Assembly: GCA_910585075.1 (NCBI GenBank)
Contig: CAJUED010000076.1
Location: forward strand, 1 to 13,149
Source of the DNA: an uncultured Lachnospiraceae bacterium
GTDB lineage: Bacteria; Bacillota; Clostridia; Lachnospirales; Lachnospiraceae
DNA length: 13,149 nt
Direction of reading: 5' to 3'
Shown: positions 5,860-12,882 of the stretch, one piece after another
Layout of the letters: each line of letters opens with the position of its first letter
Numbering within the stretch: the first letter of the stretch is position 1
Made by a program: the position numbers and the translations under genes
The notes under the pieces: generated by a model
The model's input: only the letters and a program-made list of their open reading frames with translations
The model's database searches: none
Told to the model about the DNA's origin: nothing

Positions 5860-6705
5860 TCAGCTTATGGACGCAAGAATGGCCTTCCTTGCTTCCTCTA
5901 TGGTAATAATGTCCGTGTCCACATCAAATCCGTTCTTTTTCAGCTCCTGCATAATGTAGGTCACCTGAGGGGCCGCAAGTCCTACCTCCTCAAGCTCCTG
6001 ATAATGCCGGAATACTTCTCTGGGCTCATTGTCAAACATCACCTGTCCTTTGTTTATAACAATGATTCTGTCCACATATTTGGCAACGTCTTCCATGCTA
6101 TGCGAGACAAGTATAACAGTCATTCCCGTTTCTTCCCGCAGAATGGCAATCTGGTCTAAAATCTCGTCCCTTCCCTTAGGGTCAAGCCCAGCGGTTGGCT
6201 CGTCCAAAATAAGAACCTCCGGTTTCATTGCAAGCACCCCGGCAATGGCAACCCTGCGCTTTTGTCCTCCGGATAAGTCAAAGGGCGACTGATAAAAATA
6301 TTCATCCTCAAGCCCCACCTGCTTTAAAGCCGCATAGGCACGAAGCTCCACCTCTTTTTTATCCAGCCCAAGATTCTTAGGGCCGAAGCACACATCTGAG
6401 AAAACGTCAATCTCAAACAGCTGGTGTTCCGGATATTGAAACACAAGCCCTACCTTGCTGCGCAGTTCCTTCTTATTATAATCTTTATCATGGATATCCG
6501 CGCCATTATAATAGATATTTCCACCGGTGGGCACAAGCAGTCCGTTCAGGTGCTGCACCAGCGTGGATTTCCCGGAGCCTGTGTGCCCAATCAGACCGAT
6601 AAACTGTCCGTCCGGTATCACAAGATTTACATCCTTAAGGGCTGCAAATTCCATGGCCGTGCCTGCTTCGTATATATGATTTACATGATCCAAAATAATA
6701 GACAT
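5860..6705 (-). CDS. ecfA2: ECF transporter ATP-binding subunit EcfA2
   Basis: 281 residues. Walker A GHTGSGKST at 40-48, Q90 in the Q-loop, signature LSGGQ at 144-148, Walker B ending DEP with catalytic E169, and H202 in the H-loop: a complete ATPase. It pairs with EcfA1 to drive EcfT. HTGSGKST in Walker A is typical of EcfA2. The ATG at 6703-6705 was chosen because GGAGGAGAA is directly upstream and the family N terminus begins there. An open frame extends 34 codons further up, but that part is Arg/Pro-rich and unlike the family. Confidence 0.95.
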   Translation of the reverse strand: MSIILDHVNHIYEAGTAMEFAALKDVNLVIPDGQFIGLIGHTGSGKSTLVQHLNGLLVPTGGNIYYNGADIHDKDYNKKELRSKVGLVFQYPEHQLFEIDVFSDVCFGPKNLGLDKKEVELRAYAALKQVGLEDEYFYQSPFDLSGGQKRRVAIAGVLAMKPEVLILDEPTAGLDPKGRDEILDQIAILREETGMTVILVSHSMEDVAKYVDRIIVINKGQVMFDNEPREVFRHYQELEEVGLAAPQVTYIMQELKKNGFDVDTDIITIEEARKAILASIS

Positions 6706-6861
6706 TTCTCCTCCATTCATCCCCCGCCGCAGATTCTCAGGTCTCCGTACAAAAATGCCCTCTTTGCCGCAAATTCGCAAATTTCTCTGGTCTGTAGTGG
6801 GCGGCATTAGAAATTGCCTTTTCAGGCCGCAAGCAATTTAAGCGCCGGCACACATTTACGT
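6706..6861 (-). other. 156-base intercistronic spacer with a hairpin
   Basis: The gap between ecfA1 and ecfA2 is long for genes that usually touch or overlap. On the minus strand, AAATTGC (6833-6839) and GCAATTT (6811-6817) form a 7-bp stem. As an alternative, GCCT-GAAA-AGGC forms a tetraloop hairpin within it. No T tract follows, so it is not a terminator. It may mark an RNA-processing or stabilising site, or have no function. Confidence 0.4.
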
Positions 6862-7725
6862 TTATCTGCGCCGCCTCTTTATGGCTCGCAGGGATGCAAC
6901 AAGCTCATCACAGGTTAAAATCCCTGCCGGGATGGAAAGCCCGCTTTCCCGCAGCTCATGGGCAAGCAATGTAACCTGGGGTACATCCAGCCTTAAGGAC
7001 TTTAATTTTTCCACCTGGGAGAAAATTTCCTTGGGCGTCCCTTCCATGGCAACCTTACCCTTGTCCATGACAAAGACCTTGTTTGCATAAATGATTTCTT
7101 CCATATAATGAGTAATCAGTATGATTGTAATTTCTTCCACATCATTTAAGGCCCGCACCGCCCGTATCACTTCCCGGCGGCCGTTTGGGTCTAACATAGC
7201 CGTAGGCTCGTCCAGCACAATGCACTTAGGATGCATGGCAATCACACCGGCAATGGAAACTCTTTGTTTTTGCCCTCCTGAGAGCTTATTGGGAGAATAT
7301 TTGCGGAATTCATACATCCCCACCGCCCGAAGGCTCTCATCCACTCTCTGCCAGATTTCCTCCGTCGGCACGCCGAGGTTTTCCGGGCCAAAGCCTACAT
7401 CCTCCTCCACAACCTGACCGATAATCTGGTTGTCGGGATTTTGGAATACCATGCCTGCCTCCTGCCTGATTTCCCACAGGTTGGCATCTTCCGAGGTGTC
7501 CTTCCCGTCCACCCATACGGTTCCTTCCGTGGGGTAGTGGATGGCGTTGATGTGCTTGGCAAGGGTGGACTTACCGGAACCGTTGTGTCCAAGTATGGCT
7601 ATGAAGTCACCCTGGTTTATGTTTATATTTACATCATCCACCGCCCGGGTGATTCCCTCCACGTTGCCTTCTTCATCCCGCCTTATGTATTCAAATACCA
7701 GATTTTTGGTTTCTACGATTCCCAT
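6862..7725 (-). CDS. ecfA1: ECF transporter ATP-binding subunit EcfA1
   Basis: 287 residues. Walker A GHNGSGKST at 46-54, Q95 in the Q-loop, signature LSGGQ at 148-152, Walker B CIVLDEP at 168-174 with catalytic E173, and H206. HNGSGKST and the FQNPDNQ segment after the Q-loop fit EcfA1 rather than EcfA2. The ATG at 7723-7725 has a GAGGA about six bases upstream; 14 more open codons precede it but lack family similarity. It is the first gene of the ecfA1-ecfA2-ecfT-truA operon. In many Firmicutes this operon follows rplQ; here it follows its own promoter and a structured element. Confidence 0.95.
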   Translation of the reverse strand: MGIVETKNLVFEYIRRDEEGNVEGITRAVDDVNININQGDFIAILGHNGSGKSTLAKHINAIHYPTEGTVWVDGKDTSEDANLWEIRQEAGMVFQNPDNQIIGQVVEEDVGFGPENLGVPTEEIWQRVDESLRAVGMYEFRKYSPNKLSGGQKQRVSIAGVIAMHPKCIVLDEPTAMLDPNGRREVIRAVRALNDVEEITIILITHYMEEIIYANKVFVMDKGKVAMEGTPKEIFSQVEKLKSLRLDVPQVTLLAHELRESGLSIPAGILTCDELVASLRAIKRRRR

Positions 7726-7785
7726 TTTATTCCTCATTTCGGAGCATTTACGCAATATCCAATCCATTCTTTTTATCCGCCCTAT

Positions 7786-7814
7786 ATTGTACAGGATATT
7801 GTTTTTATTTGCAA
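7786..7814 (-). promoter_or_regulatory. Sigma-A promoter of the ecfA1-ecfA2-ecfT-truA operon
   Basis: On the minus strand TTGCAA (7809-7814) and TACAAT (7786-7791) are separated by exactly 17 bases. Transcription would start near 7779, giving a leader of about 55 bases, too short for a riboswitch. Confidence 0.75.
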
Positions 7815-7854
7815 TAGATAGTGTTTTATCGTATCATAGAAATATTGATATGAC

Positions 7855-8041
7855 GTAACAGTTCAGCCATGCAAAATTTGATATACAAAATGACGTTGGG
7901 AGCTTGCTCACATAAGGCATTTTGTATGTCAAGTTTTATAGGGCAGACGCCCGACATGAAATAAGTTGTCGGAAATACTCTAAGTGGGTGGTCAAAAATG
8001 TTCAAACCGACAACTTATGAATGGCATGGCCGAACTGTTAC
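7855..8041. repeat. 187-bp multi-stem structured intergenic element
   Basis: Three nested inverted repeats: an outer 18-bp pair, 7855-7872 with 8024-8041 (17 of 18 pairs); an inner 20-bp pair, 7873-7892 with 7918-7937 (18 Watson-Crick plus two G-U on the plus strand), starting right after the outer arm; and a perfect 12-bp pair, 7961-7972 with 8007-8018. A 4-bp GGGC/GCCC hairpin (7941-7952) lies between the two inner stems. Together they make a multi-way junction. The outer ends, GTAACAGTTCAG and CCGAACTGTTAC, resemble those of the element at 12980-13051. It has no ORF of its own. It may be a small nonautonomous mobile or dispersed repeat, or a structured RNA; no clear target duplication is seen. 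A TACAAT at its right edge (8039-8044) could serve as a -10 for the downstream gene. Confidence 0.75.
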
Positions 8042-8116
8042 AATATAGCTGTTCGCGCAGCCAATCTCTGAAAAGGAATTTAAGAAATTCAATTATGGAA
8101 AGGATTGAGAGCTCAA

Positions 8117-9157
8117 ATGAAGAAGTGGATGGGTTCGCTTATTTTTTTAACAGGAATGATTCTGCTCTGCGCTTTGGCGGTAAGGTTCCTTACCCGGGGA
8201 GAAACCCTTGCAGAGTATGCCAAAGAGCATCCCGAGATTGCTTATGCCTCGCCTAAAAAGACCGATTCCCCAAAGGCTTCTCCCGGAAATATCCCTGATA
8301 ACGCCGTTTCCCCGGAAAAAGATTCCTCAGGAAAAAATACCGAAGCATCTCCTGCCGAGACGCCGTCTCCAGGTACATCACAGGAGGGTACGGATGCAGC
8401 ACCTGCTCCTGACCCGGTATCGGATTCCCCGGCGGGAGCTGTTTCCGACAGCGCTTCTCCCATGGCCGTGACCGAACAGGAAACCGCAGACAGCACCCAT
8501 TATCAGGAGGGCTTCTTTTACCAGCCCTTGACAGATGCTGTGGTTGCCCGTATTACCGGGATTTCCTACCCAATTACAGAGACGCTGGCCCCTACCCTTT
8601 CTCTGCGGGTGGTAAACATTGTGCCTGACGACGAGACGCTGGCGATAACTTATGATGATTTGCGTTATTTAAATGTGCTTTATTATGATTTTGAGGGACA
8701 GGTTCAAACCGGAGAACTGATTTGTAATAAAGGGATTGCCCAGGACCTGGTTGAGATTTTTTATGAGTTGTATCTAAACGAGTATCAGATTGAAAAAATA
8801 AGGCTCATTGACGCATACGGCGGGGACGACACCGCTTCCATGCTGGACAACAATACCTCCTGCTTTAATTACCGAGTGGTGGACGGCACAAGCAGCCTTT
8901 CCAAACATGCCTTGGGCTGCGCCATCGATATCAACCCTTTTTACAATCCCTATGTTGTCTTTAACCGGGGCGGAACCGGGGAAACTTATATTTCTCCCCC
9001 GGGCAGTGAGCAATATGCCGACCGCACCCAAAGCTTTCCTTACAAAATTGACGAGACGGATCTGTGCTATAAACTCTTTACCGCCCACGGATTTATCTGG
9101 GGCGGCAACTGGAATTCCAGCAAGGATTACCAGCACTTTCAAAAAGTAGTAAATTAG
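8117..9157 (+). CDS. Membrane-anchored M15-family peptidoglycan peptidase
   Basis: 346 residues from the ATG at 8117. One N-terminal membrane helix (about 6-25) is followed by a Ser/Pro/Ala/Asp-rich linker (45-125) that would span the cell wall, then the catalytic domain. M15 zinc motifs are seen as SKHALGCAID (H264 and D271) and DYQHF (D337 as general base, H340 as third ligand), after HGFIWGGNW at 324-332, which is characteristic of the family. These enzymes are D,D-carboxypeptidases or L-Ala-D-Glu endopeptidases of the cell wall; the DYQHF form leans to the endopeptidase-like group, but the substrate is not settled. AAGGA lies 12 bases and GAGAG five bases upstream of the ATG; a TTG at 8105 is possible but sits directly on the AGGA. 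A possible promoter is TTATGA-18-TACAAT (8015-8044) at the edge of the structured element. Confidence 0.9.
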   Translation: MKKWMGSLIFLTGMILLCALAVRFLTRGETLAEYAKEHPEIAYASPKKTDSPKASPGNIPDNAVSPEKDSSGKNTEASPAETPSPGTSQEGTDAAPAPDPVSDSPAGAVSDSASPMAVTEQETADSTHYQEGFFYQPLTDAVVARITGISYPITETLAPTLSLRVVNIVPDDETLAITYDDLRYLNVLYYDFEGQVQTGELICNKGIAQDLVEIFYELYLNEYQIEKIRLIDAYGGDDTASMLDNNTSCFNYRVVDGTSSLSKHALGCAIDINPFYNPYVVFNRGGTGETYISPPGSEQYADRTQSFPYKIDETDLCYKLFTAHGFIWGGNWNSSKDYQHFQKVVN

Positions 9158-9207
9158 AGTAACGGTAAAGCCGAAGGCTGAACCGCTGCAAATCAGGAGG
9201 AACCCAC

Positions 9208-10089
9208 ATGCACGCAAATTCAATGTGTATTTCCTGCATATTATACAAGCAGGAAAAATCTATCAGACCTTTCCCTGATGAGGCCAAAAAAGCCGCCTAT
9301 CTGCATCAGGTTTTAGAGGTTCTCTACCGCCACGGCCAGGACTTTCCCGCCCCCCGGCTCGCCGCACAAATTGACCGAATCTACAAAGAATTCTGGGGCA
9401 TGACAGAAGATTATTCCCTCCAAAAAAGGACCTACAATCAATTGCTCCTTGGCATGGAAAAAGAAATCGAAGAAAAAATACATGCCGCCAAGGACAGTGT
9501 GAAAGCCTGCATCAAATATGTCTGCGCCGCAAATTACATCGATTTTTCCGCTGTGGAAAATGTAAACGAACACACGCTGAAAGAGCTGCTGGCAAAAGCC
9601 GCTTGCGAAGCTGTTCCTGAGGAAGAATACGCCGAATTTACGGAGGACTTGGCCAAAGCCCGGCGGCTGGCCTATTTGACAGACAATTGCGGGGAAATTG
9701 TTTTGGATAAACTGTTCATCAAATGCCTGAAAGAAAACTTTCCCCATCTGGAGATTACAGTGATTTTAAGAGGGGAAGACGTGATTAACGACGCCACTTT
9801 AACGGACGCCGAACAGGTGGGACTGACCCGTATCGTGCCTTGTATCGGCAACGGAAACGGCGCTCCCGGCACGATTTTAGAAGACTTAAGCCCTTTGGCC
9901 CGACAGACTTTGCAAAACGCCGACCTTATCATTTCAAAAGGACAGGGAAATTTTGAAAGTCTGTACGGTGAGGGCCTGAACCCCTATTTTTTGTTCCTGT
10001 GCAAATGCGAACTGTTCGTCCGCAGATTTGGGCTTAAACAGTTTGAAGCTGTTTTTATGAAGGAAGAAAGAATCCGTGAGCTGCTGTGA
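9208..10089 (+). CDS. DUF89/ARMT1-like metal-dependent phosphatase
   Basis: 293 residues with an AGGAGG ahead of the ATG. DUF89 proteins are damage-control phosphatases that hydrolyse reactive sugar phosphates and related side products, using a divalent metal. Motifs seen: LTDNCGE (157-163), RGEDVINDA (188-196) and SKGQGNFESL (243-252), which together supply the Asp/Asn metal site and the phosphate contacts. CxxC at C7/C10 near the N terminus is typical of the bacterial and archaeal subfamily. The substrate cannot be read from the sequence. It starts 50 bases after the M15 gene; the hairpin between them (9163-9185: CGGT..AGCC/GGCT..ACCG) lacks a T tract, so read-through is likely. Its stop directly abuts that of the convergent acyltransferase. 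Confidence 0.92.
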   Translation: MHANSMCISCILYKQEKSIRPFPDEAKKAAYLHQVLEVLYRHGQDFPAPRLAAQIDRIYKEFWGMTEDYSLQKRTYNQLLLGMEKEIEEKIHAAKDSVKACIKYVCAANYIDFSAVENVNEHTLKELLAKAACEAVPEEEYAEFTEDLAKARRLAYLTDNCGEIVLDKLFIKCLKENFPHLEITVILRGEDVINDATLTDAEQVGLTRIVPCIGNGNGAPGTILEDLSPLARQTLQNADLIISKGQGNFESLYGEGLNPYFLFLCKCELFVRRFGLKQFEAVFMKEERIRELL

Positions 10090-10100
10090 TCAAGCAGCTC
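10078..10100. terminator. Hairpin spanning both convergent stop codons
   Basis: GAGCTGCT (10078-10085) and AGCAGCTC (10093-10100) form a perfect 8-bp stem. The seven-base loop holds the TGA of the DUF89 gene and the TCA (stop on minus) of the acyltransferase. T-rich sequence follows on both sides but not directly, so it is a probable but weak two-way terminator. Confidence 0.5.
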
Positions 10101-10914
10101 CGTATTCATTTTTCAGTCTTCCTTTGGCGTCCGCCATCTGCCCGCCGGAGAGCAAATATTCCTTCATTCTCCTCTGCAAAGAAGTATCCTCCGGCAAATC
10201 CTTTAAAGGAATGTCCGGCCTTTTGAAGACCCAGGTGACATACTCGGAATCGTCTATTCCGATAACTTCTGTGTCAAAAAGCTCCTGAAAGCCCAAAATC
10301 CGTGACTTGAGAGGAAGCAGTTCCTTTAAAGTGGGAGAAAGCAGCCATGAATGGCACAGAATATCAACCGAACCGTATTTGGGATACTTCTCCCTGAAAA
10401 ATTTCCTTGCTTCGCCAAGGGATGCAAGCAGCTTTTCCCGTTCAAGCTTTGCATCCGACGGGATATGCAAATCTATAAATCTGCGGCCTTCCTCCGTGCG
10501 CATCTCATATTCCAGCTCGCCTATCCGAAAGAGCTCCCCTGCAAGCTGCCTTGACGTCCACCACTCCCTGTCAAAGGCGTACTTTCCGTACCCTGCCCGG
10601 TGCTCCTCCATAAACCTGCTAAAGCATTTCATGGTATCTGTGAAAATCTGCTCCGAAATTCCCTTTTCCTCATAATTTTCCCATGTTTTCAGGCCGCATC
10701 TGAGCATACAGGCAAGCATCTTAAAGGCGTCCTCATCCTCTCCCAGATACGCCTTGAGCTCCGCAAGCCCCTTATCCCAGGAATCCCTGCAAAAGAGTTT
10801 CTCCATAGCAGGCTCTATGGGGCTGTAGTCAAACTGTCCGTCAAAAGCCGTGACGTATGCAGTCACTTCTTCCGGTATATTAATTTTTTTGCATAATTCT
10901 TCTATAGATTTCAT
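10090..10914 (-). CDS. Acyltransferase domain protein (NAT_N/GNAT_C, DUF5596 type)
   Basis: 274 residues from the ATG at 10912-10914, which has GGAGG four bases upstream; the open frame extends 33 codons further but without family similarity. I recognise the two-domain family annotated as acyltransferase domain-containing protein: an N-terminal helical domain (MLACMLRCGLKTWENYEEKG, then CFSRFMEE and FDREWWTSRQ) and a C-terminal GNAT-like domain with LHIPSDAKL, CHSWLLSP and a terminal PEDTSLQRRMKEYLLSGG. The donor and acceptor are unknown; a role as an N-acyl or acetyltransferase is inferred from fold only. It starts 14 bases after the stop of the unrecognised gene upstream, so the two form an operon. 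Confidence 0.85.
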   Translation of the reverse strand: MKSIEELCKKINIPEEVTAYVTAFDGQFDYSPIEPAMEKLFCRDSWDKGLAELKAYLGEDEDAFKMLACMLRCGLKTWENYEEKGISEQIFTDTMKCFSRFMEEHRAGYGKYAFDREWWTSRQLAGELFRIGELEYEMRTEEGRRFIDLHIPSDAKLEREKLLASLGEARKFFREKYPKYGSVDILCHSWLLSPTLKELLPLKSRILGFQELFDTEVIGIDDSEYVTWVFKRPDIPLKDLPEDTSLQRRMKEYLLSGGQMADAKGRLKNEYGAA

Positions 10915-10928
10915 TTTTCCTCCGTTTA

Positions 10929-11600
10929 TTATATCATCTGCTTCAATTTCATAGCAAGCTTCCTGTCCCAGAAGGTGTGCACATCCTCTGCCGGAATCAG
11001 CACGGGATACCATTGAAAGCTCTCCTGCTGCCCTGCAAAGGAAATCCGCATGGCCGTACCCTCCTTCAGCCTGTTAAACTGTACATAATAGGTGCTTCCA
11101 TAAGCCTCCTTTCCAAAATCCGCCCACACGCCGCCCTTATTTCCCCGGAAGGTCAAAAGATATCCCTCCTGTTCCTTCACCCAGTCATAGCAGTACAAAT
11201 CGGTGACATTGCTGTGGCGCATATATTCCTGACACTCCTCCAATGTATAGCCTGTTTCATAATAAAAGTCCTGTACAATGCTTTCAAATACCCCTCTTGC
11301 AGTCCGGAGCGACATATGCATTTCATTTTCCACTGTCACGTCAACCACATTTTTCTTGTTCCAGCCCGGATATATCCTTCCAATCAAAATTGGGAAATAC
11401 GTTAATTTCGTCTGCCTTCCTCCAAAAGCATTCTGCAATACCCCAAGGCGGAAGGAATCCTCCCAGACCTTTCCCACATAATAAGACCGTATCCCGTGCA
11501 GGTTCATGGCCGGAGGCGGCGATATGGTAACGGACTTAAGCCGCCCGGTAATAGTCTGTGCGCTGTTTGCAGTTTTAAAGTACCACTTATCCGTCTCCAT
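10929..11600 (-). CDS. Uncharacterised protein (223 aa), co-transcribed with the acyltransferase
   Basis: 223 residues beginning METDKWYFKT. I do not recognise the family. There is no signal peptide, membrane helix or Cys cluster, and the protein is rich in Trp, Tyr and Phe, which suggests a mixed alpha/beta cytoplasmic fold. Notable segments are NLHGIRSYYVGKVW near residue 33, FGGRQTKLTYFP near 60 and a C-terminal FQWYPVLIPAEDVHTFWDRK. The start has a GAAGG about 11 bases upstream and a promoter at 11642-11670. With 14 bases separating it from the acyltransferase start, the two are likely translated from one message. Its length and codon use look ordinary, so it is probably real. Confidence 0.75.
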   Translation of the reverse strand: METDKWYFKTANSAQTITGRLKSVTISPPPAMNLHGIRSYYVGKVWEDSFRLGVLQNAFGGRQTKLTYFPILIGRIYPGWNKKNVVDVTVENEMHMSLRTARGVFESIVQDFYYETGYTLEECQEYMRHSNVTDLYCYDWVKEQEGYLLTFRGNKGGVWADFGKEAYGSTYYVQFNRLKEGTAMRISFAGQQESFQWYPVLIPAEDVHTFWDRKLAMKLKQMI

Positions 11601-11641
11601 CCTTTTACCTATCCTTCACAGCTCCCTTTTCCATCCCACTT

Positions 11642-11670
11642 ATTATATTAGAATCTGCCCTTTGACACAA
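11642..11670 (-). promoter_or_regulatory. Promoter of the 223-aa protein/acyltransferase operon
   Basis: On the minus strand a perfect TATAAT (11642-11647) lies 17 bases from TTGTGT (11665-11670). Upstream, GGTCCGAAC (11674-11682) and GTCCGGACC (11731-11739) form a distant 9-bp inverted repeat with one mismatch, which could be a regulator site. Confidence 0.6.
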
Positions 11671-11767
11671 GCCGGTCCGAACGCAAAATACATATATTTA
11701 GTGTCGCTTCGGCTATATAAATACCACTTTGTCCGGACCATCACTATAAATAATTTGTAAATCAGGC

Positions 11768-11796
11768 ATGAAAACCACTCGGAAATATGCTATTCT
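11768..11796 (+). promoter_or_regulatory. Extended -10 promoter of the PepSY lipoprotein gene
   Basis: ATGAAA (11768-11773) and TATTCT (11791-11796) are 17 bases apart, with TGC directly before the -10. Transcription would start near 11803, placing the three tandem repeats at 11811-11920 in a leader of about 150 bases. Confidence 0.45.
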
Positions 11797-11810
11797 TTAA
11801 TGTAGAAAGC

Positions 11811-11920
11811 AAACGCTGTCACGCTTCACGAGCCAGCTTATTGCTCAAACGCTGTCACGCTCTGCGAGTCAGCTTATTGGACCAAACACCGCCACGCTCT
11901 GCGAGTCGGCTTATTGGATC
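11811..11920 (+). repeat. Three tandem 36-37-bp hairpin repeats in the leader of the lipoprotein gene
   Basis: Units at 11811-11846, 11847-11883 and 11884-11920 share an AAAC start, a CACGCTCTGCGAGTC-like core and a (C/G)GCTTATTG end. In each unit a 23-base core folds as an imperfect hairpin, for example GCTG..CACGC/GCG..CAGC in unit 2. Pair 3-21 of that core is T-A in units 1 and 2 but C-G in unit 3, a compensatory change. The repeats read through without a stop in one plus-strand frame, but no ribosome binding site supports a protein there. Confidence 0.7.
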
Positions 11921-11955
11921 AAAAAATTGTTTATTTCAGAAAGGTGAGGACAGGA

Positions 11956-12882
11956 ATGAAAAAGTCAAATCATTTACACAAGACATCAAAAAAAGTACTG
12001 GCATATGTTATCGGTATGGCAGAAATCCTCATAGTGACAGGGGGAATAACAGCCTGTGGAATGAAAAACAATAACACCACGCCGGAGCAAGGCCCAGCCG
12101 TTACAAACGAAGTATCTCAGGAAACGGCCGCACCGGACGAAAACCAGCCGGAAGCAGAGTCTGCAACACCAGATGAGAATCAGCAGAAAACAGACTCTAT
12201 AGCACCAGATGAGAACCAGCAGAAAACAGACTCTGCTGCACAAGATGAAAATCTGCAGAAAGCAATATCTCCAGAAACGGGCAGGACAGATCCCGTACAG
12301 CCAGACCCGGCACAGCAGCAAAGGAGTTCGGCTGATGCAGACACGGCTCAATCAGGTACCACGCAGCAGGAGAGTGTTCCGCAGAATGATGCCTTGCAGA
12401 ATACGAAGCAGTCGGGGCAAGCCGGCAATGGACAGATTAGTCTTGAAGACGCTAAAAACGCGGCCCTTCAAGATGCAGGGCTGTCTGCTTCGGATGTAAA
12501 CTATACGAAAGAAAAACAGGATTATGATGACGGTATTGCGGTATACGAAATTGAATTTTGGGCGGCAAATGTAGAATATGAATATGAAATTGATGCCGCC
12601 ACAGGAGCTGTTCACAGTAAAAGCGTGGAAAACCATCAGTCTCAGTCAGGAAATGGCGCAAATGCAGGGAATCAGGGAACCTATATTGACGCTGACAACG
12701 CCAAATCCATTGCCCTCAATCATGCCGGATTTTCCGGCGCCGATTTAAACCAGATAAAAGCCGAGTTCGATATTGACGACGGGCAGGCCGTATATGAAAT
12801 AGAATTTTACAGGGACGGCAAAGAATATGAGTATAAGATTAACGCAACGTACGGAACAATCCTGGAGTATGATATAGACTAA
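11956..12882 (+). CDS. Lipoprotein with two C-terminal PepSY domains
   Basis: 308 residues from the ATG at 11956, preceded by GGTGAGGA at a five-base spacing. A lysine-rich N terminus and hydrophobic stretch (14-33) end in ITAC, a lipobox with C34 as the lipid-modified cysteine. A long hydrophilic linker (35-158) rich in Gln, Asp, Glu and Pro includes four 12-residue repeats (60-107). Two PepSY domains follow, at about 161-225 and 244-308, each with an AKNAAL/AKSIAL helix, a DDG turn and a YEIEF...EYEY(E/K)I strand pair. PepSY domains are often linked to protease inhibition or to cell-envelope sensing; the partner here is unknown. No protease gene is adjacent. It is transcribed alone from 11768-11796. 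Confidence 0.88.
   Translation: MKKSNHLHKTSKKVLAYVIGMAEILIVTGGITACGMKNNNTTPEQGPAVTNEVSQETAAPDENQPEAESATPDENQQKTDSIAPDENQQKTDSAAQDENLQKAISPETGRTDPVQPDPAQQQRSSADADTAQSGTTQQESVPQNDALQNTKQSGQAGNGQISLEDAKNAALQDAGLSASDVNYTKEKQDYDDGIAVYEIEFWAANVEYEYEIDAATGAVHSKSVENHQSQSGNGANAGNQGTYIDADNAKSIALNHAGFSGADLNQIKAEFDIDDGQAVYEIEFYRDGKEYEYKINATYGTILEYDID
12133..12276 (+). repeat. Four 36-bp coding tandem repeats in the lipoprotein linker
   Basis: Units at 12133, 12169, 12205 and 12241 encode (P/Q)DENQQKTDSxA-like 12-mers. Units 2 and 3 differ at only a few bases, in one silent site and the last two codons, which indicates recent duplication. Confidence 0.85.

Noticed and set aside
6706..6807. N-terminal extension of EcfA2 by 34 codons
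   Set aside because: The ribosome binding site GGAGGAG sits directly before the ATG at 6705, and the extra residues are unlike EcfA proteins.
7726..7785. Riboswitch ahead of ecfA1, as often seen for vitamin uptake genes
   Set aside because: The leader from the inferred transcript start is only about 55 bases and has no evident stem-loop system; the structured element lies upstream of the promoter.
7984..8256. 90-codon plus-strand open frame starting inside the structured element
   Set aside because: It overlaps the M15 gene in another frame, the composition is not protein-like, and it passes through the inverted-repeat arms.
11787..12074. 95-codon plus-strand frame across the triple repeat
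   Set aside because: It has no ribosome binding site, its repeated Arg/Ser/Leu-rich peptide merely reflects the hairpin repeats, and it overlaps the lipoprotein gene in another frame.
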